The position numbers and the translations under genes were made by a program. Below are positions 1-8,210 of a stretch of 16,130 nucleotides of DNA, in pieces. Origin of the DNA: Dunaliella salina. Taxonomy: Eukaryota; Chlorophyta; Chlorophyceae; Chlamydomonadales; Dunaliellaceae. The notes beneath the pieces were generated by a model. That model made no database searches and was not told the origin of the DNA. It saw only the letters and a program-made list of their open reading frames with translations. The stretch covers positions 687,814-703,943 of the forward strand of contig MU069456.1 in NCBI GenBank assembly GCA_002284615.2, written 5' to 3'. Every line of letters starts with the position of its first letter. Positions within the stretch are counted from its first letter, which is position 1.

Positions 1-32
<32 letters not shown>
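1..32. repeat. (GT)16 microsatellite at window edge
   Basis: A perfect GT dinucleotide run occupies the first 32 bases and is probably cut by the window boundary. It lies outside any exon I can support. From here to about 350 I see no exon on either strand. Confidence 0.97.
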
Positions 33-33
<1 letters not shown>

Positions 34-353
34 AAGGCAGGCTGAGAGTGAACATGTGAAAAAGTTTTGATTGTGCATGCATGAAACAACAACCGTTCAG
101 CTCCGAGAAGAGACTTTGAGCTCCCTGCATGAGCAGCGCAAAGGAGAGATACCTTGCAGCTGAGAGAGATTCCAGATCGTCTTCAGCAAAAAGGCTGGCG
201 GATGTAAAATCCCAGCAGACATGCTCACACTTACCTAGATTATGGTGTGCACAGAGAAAAAAGATGGTGATCTGGTGAGAAATGTATCTACCTCATCCTG
301 TGCACACTTCACATGGAGGCTCCAACACCTCAAACACATTTTCAGCAAGGACA
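33..353. other. Intron-like or intergenic stretch without recognisable genes
   Basis: No ORF with codon bias and no convincing splice-bounded segment is visible on either strand. If the minus-strand gene continues past exon M, this stretch is intronic. Confidence 0.4.
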
Positions 354-530
354 CAGGAGCATGCCCCAGATGAGCAATACGGCATGCAAATCTCCAGGGC
401 CGCAGCAGCGCAAATGGTGCGCTTGCCCCCACACCATTGATCGCTCAGGAGCATGCCCCATAGATAAGCAATGCAGCACACAGTCCTTTTAGGACCGGAG
501 TAGCGCAAGTGGCGTGCTTGCCCCCACACC
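354..530. repeat. Two-copy ~92-bp tandem repeat at the donor side of exon M
   Basis: Copies at about 354-435 and 446-530 share 'caggagcatgcccca' at one end and 'gcttgcccccacacc' at the other. The second block read on the minus strand is the putative GTGTGG donor of exon M plus the start of the intron. The 5' splice-site region has therefore been copied downstream. The copies have diverged by substitutions and small indels. Confidence 0.75.
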
Positions 531-683
531 TGGGAGCGCCCAGCTGCGCGTCTGAAATCGTCTGGGTCGTCTGGCGCGGGGCGCTTGGGGGGTTTGTGCT
601 TCAGGGGGCTAGCTGCCGTACTTGGATCCTCCCTCTTGTCTTCTAAAGAGCCACCTGGTTGCTGCTCACTGCCAGTGGGGGGC
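530..683 (-). CDS. Putative internal exon M, Pro/Lys/Asp-rich, unidentified protein
   Basis: On the minus strand a good acceptor (CTTTTGTCCAG, pyrimidine-rich) at 685-684 opens a 154-nt segment without stops, ending at a possible GTGTGG donor at 529-528. The translation is hydrophilic: a Gly/Ser/Gln-rich start, then a basic/proline stretch 'PLKHKPPKRPAPDDPDDF' that looks like a disordered linker. The phase is one base at entry and none at exit. It could be part of the same large gene, but its connection to exon K is not established. The acceptor and first part of the exon are duplicated at 839-1050, where the downstream reading frame differs. No family is recognised. The weak donor keeps confidence moderate. 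Confidence 0.38.
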
Positions 684-1050
684 CTGGACAAAAGCACAGC
701 AACCAGGTTCACGTGACGCAGTGATGACGTTGTATTGTACGAGACCAGATTCTGCAAGTGATTTGGGTAATCACCAAGGTACACTGACCCATGCTCCTCT
801 TCGGCAGCTAGTACTTTTGCATCATTCTTTTGAGGACGCTTGGATCCTCCTTCTTGTCTTCTGCTTTGAGAGCCACCCGGTTGCTGCTCACTGCCAGTGG
901 AGGGCCTGGACAAAAGCACAGCAACCAGGTTCACGTGACGCAGTGGTGACATTGTATTGTACATGTACCTTTTTTGGGTATTCACCAAGGTACACTGACC
1001 CCTGCTTCTCCCCTGCAGCTGCTGCGTTTGCATCACTCTTTTGAGGGCGC
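621..1050. repeat. Two-copy ~218-222-bp tandem duplication carrying exon M acceptor
   Basis: Block 621-838 and block 839-1050 match over almost their full length: 'cttggatcct', the 'ggcctggacaaaagcac' acceptor region, 'gcaaccaggttcacgtgacg', then 'ggtacactgaccc' and 'tgcatcattcttttgagg'. On the minus strand each copy holds the same CTTTTGTCCAG acceptor followed by the start of exon M. The extra copy stays open in one minus frame from about 1111 to the exon. It is therefore a potential alternative exon as well as a decayed duplicate. Confidence 0.85.
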
Positions 1051-1184
1051 ACGAGATGGCAAGACCAAAGACGCAAGCACTGAAGCACGTGCTTGCGCCA
1101 AAACAACACAAGACTCAATGCAGCAGGAGGATATGTGGGGAGCTGCTTTCAGGACGTCCACCAAAACATCCATCAGTCGAGGCA

Positions 1185-1474
1185 CTGGCATGCACTACAT
1201 AAGCTGATAAGATCAAATGGCCAAGATAGACTGAGCAAAGGGTCAAAGGCATGCACTGCATCAGGTGGCAACATCACAAAGCCAAGATGGGCTCAGCAGG
1301 AACAACGCCATGTATTGCATGATAGCAGCATCACAAAGCCCAGGCAGGCTCAGCAGGATAACTGGCACACCCTGCATGAGATGGCACGATCCCTGAGCCA
1401 AGACAGACTAGACAAGCAGGATTACCGGTATGCACTGCATGAGATGGCAACATTACAATACCAAAGATAGGCTT

Positions 1475-1513
<39 letters not shown>

Positions 1514-1800
1514 TGGGACTGACCCCGCGATTGCAAATCAAGGATTCGGAGCAGGACCAACGGCATACACTGCATGATGGCAAGATTACAAAGCTGATAG
1601 AGACTTCAGGCTGCACAGCATGACGGCGACATCGCACAGCCCAGATGGCCTGAAAAGGACCACTGGCATGCACTGCAAAATGGCAAGATCACAAAGCCAA
1701 GAAAGCCAGAGCAGGATCGCCAACATGCACTACATGACGGCGACATCGCGCAGCCCAAATAGCCTAAAAAGGACCAGCAGCAGGCGGTAGCATGCAGGTC
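1185..1800. repeat. Degenerate ~56-62-bp minisatellite, about ten copies
   Basis: The phrase 'ggcatgcactgcatgatggcaa' followed by 'atcacaaagccaaga' and 'ctcagcaggac' recurs at about 1187, 1249, 1307, 1363, 1427, 1561, 1610, 1667, 1722 and 1790. Units vary by substitutions and small indels. One unit has been interrupted by the (GCA) run. Neither strand has a long biased ORF here, so I treat it as intronic repeat DNA between putative exons L and M. Confidence 0.8.
1475..1511. repeat. (GCA)12 trinucleotide microsatellite
   Basis: Twelve perfect GCA units plus one base sit inside the ~58-bp minisatellite. No supported exon covers it. The short ORFs reading through it as poly-Leu look like chance. 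Confidence 0.95.
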
Positions 1801-1959
1801 ATTTGAGGGTCGCACTCGTGCAAGCAATCCAAGCATGCTTCGCATGCGCTGTGTTTTCTTTTATGGCTGCGTTGTCCCACAGCCTTGCCACCCCACTCAC
1901 TCTGTGCTCGTTTCTGGCGACGTGTCCCCAGTCGTTTTCCTTCTTGGACCTCTGTCATA

Positions 1960-2133
1960 TGACCAATGACCTTCAATCAATGGCCTCCCTGGGCGCCCAG
2001 CGAACTTGCAGCTCTTCGGCAATGGGGCACAGGGATGGCGCAAAAGGACTTGGGCCACCGCTTTTTGGCATGCAGCCTTCACAGCCCTTGCGTCCGTGCG
2101 CCTGCTACTCAGACGACGCTTCAGCGCACTCAG
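1960..2133 (-). CDS. Possible exon L, basic helical segment (uncertain 3' end)
   Basis: A CTGCAG acceptor at 2135-2134 on the minus strand opens a frame beginning 'LSALKRRLSSRRTDARAVK', rich in Arg, Lys and Ala. The frame stays open to a stop at about 1897. Entry in phase 0 fits the phase-0 exit of exon K. No donor stands out: GTGAAG, GTGGCC and GTCATT are all weak candidates, so it could also be a terminal exon. The same acceptor plus exon start recurs four more times upstream in transcription order (near 2374, 2480, 2563 and 2637), mostly in decayed form. Function unknown. Confidence 0.25.
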
Positions 2134-2670
2134 CTGCAGGCATGGGCGCGCAACATGCACAAGCACACTTGTGAACACATATGCGTGTTGAGGCCCATGT
2201 CGTCAATCAATGTCCTCCCCAGGCGACCTGCAACCTTGCAGCTCTTCGGCAACAGAGTACAAAGGTGGCAAAAAAGGGCTTGGGCCGCTGCTTGTTAGCA
2301 GGCAGCTTCCAAAGTCTTAGCGCCCTTGTGCAGCGCCCTTGTGCCCATTACTCAGGCCACGCATCAGCGCACTCAGCTGCAGGCATGGGCAGGCAACGTG
2401 CAGCACACATGTGAACATATTTGTGTTTTTTTTTTTCGTGTCCTTGTGCCCATTCATCAGATCGCGCTTCAGCACATTCAACTGCAGACATGGGTGTGCA
2501 ATATGAAGCACACTTGTGAACACATCTGTGTTTCCATTACTCAGACCATGCTTCAGCGCATTCAACTGCAGGCATGGGCGGGCAACCTTAAGCACACTTA
2601 TGGACACGTCTTTGCGTTCATTACTCAGACCACCCTCAACTGCAGGCATGGGTGGGCAACAAGTGTTTTG
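1960..2670. repeat. Tandem array with five copies of an acceptor box
   Basis: The element 'ttcagcgcactcagctgcaggcatggg', followed by 'caacatgaagcacacttgtgaacac', recurs around 2131, 2374, 2480, 2563 and 2637. The two left copies are long, about 235-240 bp. They share 'cttgcagctcttcggcaa', 'aaaaggacttgggcc' and 'agcgcactcagctgcagg'. The three right copies are short, about 75-105 bp. Read on the minus strand each holds CCCATGyCTGCAG followed by an Ala/Leu/Lys codon string, so each carries a potential 3' splice site. Confidence 0.8.
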
Positions 2671-3080
2671 GGGCCGATGACGGCCGATGCGCACCTGCTC
2701 TTGGCTTGCAGGGATTGCTCCAGATTTTCTCCCTTGCATACCACTTTCTGCACGCTGAAGCCGGATGCAACATCAAATCAGATCCATGAAAGTGAGACAC
2801 CGCCAGGCAGCCCCATCTCCTTGCATGCAGCTATGTCCCTTGCAACTTCAATTATTTTAAAATAATTTCTATGTGCAAAATGAGAGCATTAATAAGTCTG
2901 CTGGTTCGTGCCCCTCAACGCTGGGTCAGAAGAGCTAAATGAAGTGGAGGGTGCCAGCCTACCAGCACATGTCCTGGTCCAAGGCCATCAACCTATAATA
3001 AACTGCAGCCAGAGCTTCACACACCCCTAACAGAGCACAGAGCAACATTGAAGCCATGGCATTTTTTTTGGGGAGGGTGA
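2671..3080. other. Non-coding stretch, intronic
   Basis: No codon-biased ORF or repeat array is visible. There is a short AT-rich patch near 2850-2895. On the gene model this lies in the intron downstream of exon K. Confidence 0.4.
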
Positions 3081-3310
3081 ATGTGTGGGCAAGCAAGCAA
3101 GTGACATCATGGCAAACACAACTCCCTTGCCTTCTGTACCACAGCCACTGGTGCAGGTGGATTTGTGGGCATGCAAGCAAGTGATATCATGGTTAAAACA
3201 AACCCCTTGCCTTCTGTACCACAGCCACTGGTGCAGGTGGATGTGTGGGCATGCAAGCAAGTGACATCATGGCAAAAATTAATTCCCTTACCTTCTGTTC
3301 CACAGCCACA
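3081..3310. repeat. 80-bp tandem array (~2.9 copies) spanning exon K splice donor
   Basis: Units repeat at 80-81 bp. 'ccttctgtaccacagccac' is followed by 'tggtgcaggtggatgtgtgggcatgcaagcaagtgacatcatgg'. The rightmost copy (around 3292-3310) is the 3' end of exon K with a GTAAGG donor. In the two other copies the same position reads GCAAGG (donor dinucleotides at 3210-3209 and 3130-3129). The array is thus a repeated exon end with its splice site, where GT has become GC in the copies. Confidence 0.88.
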
Positions 3311-3438
3311 TCCTTGAGCATGGACCACGCGCGTTTTCCCTCAACAAGCGCCGCCAAGTCACGCTCCACTTTGCGCCAGCTGCCGTCCTGGATGCTGAAC
3401 AGCAAGTAGGGCCGGGCGCCAGTAACACCCATGCCACC
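3292..3438 (-). CDS. Exon K of large minus-strand gene, 49 codons
   Basis: The exon runs from an acceptor at 3440-3439 (GTGCATCAG, just after a long CA tract) to a consensus AAG|GTAAGG donor at 3291-3290, phase 0 at both ends. The translation begins 'GGMGVTGARPYLLFSIQDGS' and continues with a charged, Trp-containing segment ending 'VAVEQK'. Third positions are G or C in 36 of 49 codons, unlike the surrounding intron. Phase 0 entry matches exon J at 4518. I do not recognise the family. Its donor end is repeated at 80-bp spacing in the following intron, and its pyrimidine tract is replaced by (CA)48. Confidence 0.62.
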
Positions 3439-3448
3439 CTGATGCACG

Positions 3449-4194
<746 letters not shown>

Positions 4195-4560
4195 CGTTAT
4201 CGTCTTGTCCACCTCAACTTTACCTCGCCCACCACCATAAGTGCTCAGGAGTGACTACATAACGTTCCCACCTCCTGTACATAACGCCCTCACCTCCAAT
4301 GGGAGTGACATCAAAATACCTCCACTTCCTCCTTGTCCACCACCACCAAGTGCTCGCCTCCTCCTCCTCCTTTTTGTCCAACACCATCAAGTCCACTATC
4401 CCCTTGTCCATCTCACATCCTCCTAATCCACCACCATCAGTGCTCAGGAATCACTACACTGCTTCCTCCCTCAATACGCAACGCCCCCACCTCCTATAGG
4501 AGTGACAACACCCTCACCTCCTCCTTGTCCACCACCATTAAGTGCTCAGGAGTAAGGTGT
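4195..4560. repeat. Degenerate repeat cluster on the donor side of exon J
   Basis: 'ccttgtccaccaccatcaagtgctcaggagt' and 'cccacctcctataggagtgac' recur with variation at about 4205-4320, 4340-4450 and 4430-4560. On the minus strand the copies resemble the 3' end of exon J (ACAAGGAGGAGGTGAGG), so the donor region has been copied repeatedly into the downstream intron. Copies are heavily diverged. Confidence 0.65.
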
Positions 4561-4757
4561 TGACCGGGGACATGGCACAGCCGGAAGCCAAGCCACGAGC
4601 AGCTGCTGCTGGTGCTGCCACAGGACTTGAAGCGCGGGCCTGGCGCTGCCATTGGAGGCGCGAGCTTGCTGACTTCTGTCTGTGGGTGGAACTGATAGCG
4701 GTAGGGGCTGCGGCGGGAGCTGACCTGGTGCAGCAGAACGAGGGGCTCCAGAGTCAC
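4518..4757 (-). CDS. Exon J of large minus-strand gene, 80 codons
   Basis: The acceptor is TACCCGCAG (AG at 4759-4758) and the donor GAG|GTGAGG (4517-4516). The exon is 240 nt, phase 0 to phase 0, matching exons I and K. The product starts 'VTLEPLVLLHQVSSRRSPYR', passes through a Ser/Cys/Pro-rich middle and ends 'EHLMVVDKEE'. G/C at third positions is 61 of 80. No domain is recognised. Both edges of this exon are copied into the flanking introns: the donor side at 4195-4560 and the acceptor side as a 153-bp array at 4627-5085. An overlapping minus frame is also open here, so the frame choice rests on splice phase and sites. Confidence 0.55.
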
Positions 4758-5085
4758 CTGCGGGTAATACAGCATTCAAGTTGGAACAGAACAGGGGCAG
4801 CCATTGGAGGCGCAGAGCTCGCTGATTTCTGTCTGTGGGGAGACCTGGTAGCGGAAGGGGCTGGGGCGGGAGCTGACCTGGTGCAGCAGAACGAGGGGCT
4901 CCAGAGTCACCTGCGCGCAATATAGCATTCAAGTTGGAACAGAACAGGCGCAGCCATTGAAGGCGCAGAGCTCGCTGATTTCTGTCTGTGGGAAGAACTG
5001 GTAGCGGAAGGGGCTGCGGCGGGAGCTGACCTGGTGCAGCAGAACGAGGGGCTCTAGAGTCACCTGCGTGCATTGCAGCAATCAA
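4627..5085. repeat. 153-bp tandem array, three copies, carrying exon J acceptor
   Basis: Anchor 'ggggctcyagagtcacctgcg' occurs at 4742, 4895 and 5048, an exact 153-bp period (51 codons). Shared blocks include 'gggagctgacctggtgcagcagaacgag' and 'cattcaagttggaacagaacagg'. On the minus strand every copy has a ...CGCAG|GTGACTC acceptor followed by the first part of exon J. One minus frame is open through all three copies (51-residue repeat). In exon J's own frame, copies two and three meet a TGA just before the next acceptor. Confidence 0.92.
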
Positions 5086-5725
5086 AAGTAGAGGAACAAG
5101 AACAGGGACCATGTGTCCAGAGGGTGGGGAAGCAGATATGTTATATAGTGCGTGGCGGAAGACAATGTTGCAGAAGGTAAGGACCATGGGCTTCAGCAAA
5201 GGGCTGACGTGCAGAAGGTGTTTTGAGGTTATGTTGCAGGTTTGTGGGCGGGAAGCAAGGCGCTACAGGCAGCACAGCAGCACAAAAGTAAGATAAAAGC
5301 GAGTGGTGTAGGTCGTGAGCTGTTCAGCGCCGCGTGAGGTGACTTTGTCAAATGTCACTCAGAGAATTGAATTTGTTTTGGGTGAAGAGTCCCTTTTGGC
5401 TGCGCTGTCAGGAGCTCTGTTGACGCGAGCTAAAGGAGGACTGCTCAGCTATAGCATGCACACTTCTTCTTTTTCTTTTTCTCGAAGCGGGACCCGCTTA
5501 CATGAGCTCATTGAAATGACGTGGACTTTCCTCTGCAGCATTTTTTTTCAGAGCGCTGATTGAAACACGGGGCCTCTGTGGAGCCTAAACCTCAGGACAT
5601 GGCTGAGAAGTGAGAAAATGCCCAGACATGCCACGCAGGAGACAAATCTGCAGACAACACAGCTGGAGCTGTTGTCAGGTGCACTAAGCAAGTCATGCAC
5701 ACAGGAGCAGGCCACGGGAGGAGCT
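5086..5725. other. Intron stretch, nothing recognised
   Basis: No exon-like segment or repeat stands out on either strand. Short pyrimidine runs occur near 5467-5483, but no open frame around them has codon bias. Confidence 0.4.
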
Positions 5726-6060
5726 AGCTACCTGCTCTCCAGGAGTGGACACGTCCAAGACACTGCCCACTGAAACTCTCTGAAGTACCTGCTCTCCCTT
5801 GCTGGGCACTTCCAAGACACTGTCCCATGAACTACCTGCTCTCCCTGAATGGGCATCTCCAAGACAGGTTCCAACACACTGAGTGGAAACTCCAAAGGCA
5901 CTGTCTCATTGAACTACCTGCTCTCCCTGAATGGGAACTTCCAGACAGCTTCCAAGACACTGCGAGTGGAAAGTCCAAGACACTGTCCCATGAACTACCT
6001 GCTCTCCCTGGATGGGCACTTCAAAGACACCGTCACACCATGAGCTACCTGCTCTCCCTG
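5726..6060. repeat. Six-copy repeat of the exon I splice donor box
   Basis: 'tacctgctctccctgratgggcact' recurs at about 5728, 5786, 5832, 5914, 5996 and 6045, at uneven 46-82 bp spacing with 'tccaagacactg' between copies. Read on the minus strand each is the end of exon I ('PIQGEQ' codons) followed by GTAG or GTAC. Six potential 5' splice sites therefore lie in line over about 320 bp. The rightmost is the one that continues the open frame. Confidence 0.85.
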
Positions 6061-6735
6061 GATGGGCACTTCCAAAACACAGCCTGGCTCCAGGGCGTCC
6101 CAATCCAGCATCATCAGCTGTTCTCCGCGCGCATGCGCGGTTGCATGGTCCGATGCAGAAGCCTTGGGAGCCCTGACAGGCCACTGATGAGAGATGCCTG
6201 AATCTGGGGACTGAGGGCGGATGGCGTCCAAGCTCTCCTGCAGCAGCAGTTGCAAGCGCGCGTGCAGGACCACAGTATGCGTGCATGAGCAACCTTGTGA
6301 CCAGACGATGAAGCCTTGGGGGCCCTGACTGGCCCCCGGTAAAGGTGCCTGAATCTGGGGATTGAGGGCGGATGGCGTCCAAGCTCTCCTGCAGCAGCAG
6401 TTGCAAGCGCGCGTGCAGGACCACAGTATGCGTGCATGAGCAACCTTGTGACCAGACGATGAAGCCTTGGGGGCCCTGACTGGCCCCCGGTAAAGGTGCC
6501 TGAATCTGGGGATTGAGGGCGGATGGCGTCCAAGCTCTCCTGCAGCAGCAGTTGCAAGCGCGCGTGCAGGACCACAGTATGCGTGCATGAGCAACCTTGT
6601 GACCAGACGATGAAGCCTTGGGGGCCCTGACTGGCCCCCGGTAAAGGTGCCTGAATCTGGGGATTGAGGGCGGATGGCGTCCAAGCTCTCCTGCAGCAGC
6701 AGTTGCAAGCGCGCGTGCAGGGCCACACTATGCAC
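6049..6735 (-). CDS. Exon I, 229 codons, built largely of a 151-bp tandem repeat
   Basis: The acceptor is CTGGTCAG (6737-6736) and the donor GAGCAG|GTAGCT (6048-6047), phase 0 at both ends, matching exons H and J. The frame starts 'VHSVALHARLQLLLQESLDA', a helical Leu/Gln-rich stretch. It then crosses 151-bp units in a new frame each time, because 151 is not a multiple of three. After three units it is back in the first frame and ends 'MLDWDALEPGCVLEVPIQGE' plus Gln. The unrepeated ancestral exon was probably the last unit plus this tail. Whether all copies are exonic or the right-hand ones are intronic with alternative acceptors cannot be told from sequence. Confidence 0.45.
6157..6730. repeat. 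151-bp tandem array, ~3.8 copies, nearly identical
   Basis: Units begin around 'gccttggg' at 6161, 6313, 6464 and 6615. The central copies are identical by eye. The left copy differs over about 50 bases at its start (one extra base) and the right copy is truncated after 'gcgcgtgcagg'. All three minus-strand frames of the unit are free of stops. Near identity implies recent amplification, concerted evolution or an assembly effect. Confidence 0.95.
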
Positions 6736-6737
6736 CT

Positions 6738-7345
6738 GACCAGGGAAGTCGCAAGGTCTCTCTTGCGCACGCAGAGCGATCGGTGATAGGTGGGATTGCA
6801 TGTCGAGCACCTATCACCAATCCTGCATTAGGCTAGGACGGTGGCCACAGAACAATGACCATACAGTGATGGAACATTGATCATAGTGTTATGGAACACT
6901 AACCAAGGAATACTGGGGCACTGATCACAGAATAACGACAAGTCACCCACTTGGAGTCGTGGAAAGGTGGGGCAGCATGGTGCTCGCAGCCCCAGCTGCG
7001 CCAGCCCACAGAAGCACATGCTGTTGAATAAACACATCTTGTCGTGTGTGAACAGGGCGCCCTTGAGCACCGCTTTTATAAACAGGAGGATCTCTTGGAA
7101 TTTCAGCATCTCTGAGACCATGCAGTCAAGCACCCTTTCCCTCTTTGCATGTGCTTCACCAAGGCATCGCACCTTCTTTAAAGCATCAGGCTGCTTGCTG
7201 AGCTCAGGAAACGAAATCGAGGCTCTACCCCTTTCCTCTTCTCACCAGGAGTGAGAAACATGTCACAATTATGTCCACATGGCATATTGTCAGTACCATT
7301 AGTGATACTATCAGTTATATCACATTGTTATGCTCATCGTCTTAC
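6738..7345. other. Intron between exons H and I, with a short degenerate repeat
   Basis: About 6840-6935 holds a loose ~25-bp repeat ('atggaacactgatcacag' variants). The rest to 7345 has no supported exon. The overlapping ORFs around 6828-7254 show no codon bias. Confidence 0.45.
6782..6818. repeat. Inverted repeat, 11-bp perfect stem with 15-nt loop
   Basis: GGTGATAGGTG at 6782-6792 pairs with CACCTATCACC at 6808-6818. It lies in the intron just upstream (transcription sense) of the exon I acceptor. No terminal-repeat partner or target duplication is visible, so I do not call it a transposon end. Confidence 0.8.
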
Positions 7346-7455
7346 CGGGAGCGAGCACGAGGTCTCCGCGGTGGACAGCGTGCAGCGCTGCGAGTCCAGG
7401 GAGCGCACGACGTAGCCCGGCAGCCACACCGCATAGGGGCCGCAGGGGGCTGCTT
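7346..7455 (-). CDS. Exon H, 36 codons plus 2 nt, strongest codon bias
   Basis: The acceptor is CAGCACAG (7457-7456; AGCAG six bases on keeps the same phase). The donor is CCG|GTAAGA (7345-7344). The frame reads 'PCGPYAVWLPGYVVRSLDSQ', then a Cys/Thr/Ser-rich end. Thirty-four of 36 third positions are G or C, the clearest coding signature in the window; the other two frames are open but lack this pattern. Entry needs one base from the previous exon, supplied by exon G; exit is phase 0, matching exon I. The Cys and aromatic pattern suggests a folded domain, but I cannot name a family. Confidence 0.66.
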
Positions 7456-7745
7456 CTGTGCTGGAGGGCATGCGCCTGTGCACCAAGTCACCCCTCTTGA
7501 CCTACATCCACATGGCATCGTGCGTCACTCCGTCAACTTCAAAAACGGGTTCTCAGAAAAAGGCTGAACCCAGCCCTGCTTCACCTACATCCACATGGTT
7601 GGAAATCACTTGGTTGCCTGAGCGCGTGCACAAAGACAGGCTGAACCCAGCCTCTCTTGAACCACATCGGCATGGTCACAAGTTACTTCACCCGCTTGAC
7701 CTACATCTACATGCTCATCAGGCACTTGGTCAGCTCAAAGGATTC
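7456..7745. repeat. Degenerate ~65-80-bp repeat, about four copies
   Basis: 'cttgacctacatccacatggcat' recurs in varied form near 7497, 7580, 7660 and 7698, with 'aaagacaggctgaacccagcc' shared between two units. There is no supported exon. It is intronic in the gene model. Confidence 0.6.
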
Positions 7746-8052
7746 ACAAAGAATCGAGCCCGGCCCCAAAGTTGAGAGGCGACGGCGCCTCCGAGAGGCA
7801 AAGCAAGGCAAATGAATGGGGACCACTTTTGTAATTCCTGTGACGTATGCATTGCTGCATGCACTGGTCAATGGCACGACTCCATGGCTTGGGGGAGGGG
7901 GGGTGTTGGGCAGCTGCTCTCTTGATTAGGGATAGGGAATAAGGAAACTGACAAGGGACGTGCAACAGTTGGGGATGGGGTGCAGTGAGCATGCCAGGCA
8001 TGATTGCTACATCCTCCTGGTTATGGGCCATGCATAGTATGCCTTCGCACAC
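7746..8052. other. Intron stretch, nothing recognised
   Basis: No repeat array or codon-biased frame is seen here. A G-rich run occurs near 7890-7905. Confidence 0.4.
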
Positions 8053-8125
8053 CTGGTGAGCGTCCAGATAAGCCGTGCAACATCATTACAAGTGGTCCAT
8101 GACAACTGAGGACCTGAGCAAATTC
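8053..8125 (-). CDS. Possible exon G, 24 codons plus 1 nt
   Basis: The acceptor is TTGCCAGCAG (8127-8126) and the donor CCAG|GTGTGC (8052-8051). The frame starts 'EFAQVLSCHGPLVMMLHGLS'. Entry in phase 0 and exit in phase 1 are what is needed between exons F and H. Third-position G/C is low, and another minus frame is also open, so the call rests mostly on splice sites and phase. A second acceptor 48 bp upstream (AG at 8175-8174) repeats the same CCAGCAG motif and would add 16 codons in frame. Confidence 0.35.
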
Positions 8126-8210
8126 CTGCTGGCAAGCAATGCCGCATCTGGTGCCCAAACTGCAACCACACTCCTGCTGGCAAAATGTCATAACTGAGGT
8201 CCGACATGCC

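Noticed and set aside
4546..5199. 217-codon minus ORF with 51-residue Pro-rich repeat as the main protein frame
   Set aside because: It is open because the 153-bp unit is 3n long. Exon J's frame is preferred because it has proper acceptor and donor with phase matching both neighbours. Not fully excluded.
6157..6730. CRISPR array
   Set aside because: Repeats are 151 bp, directly adjacent and without unique spacers; the context is eukaryotic.
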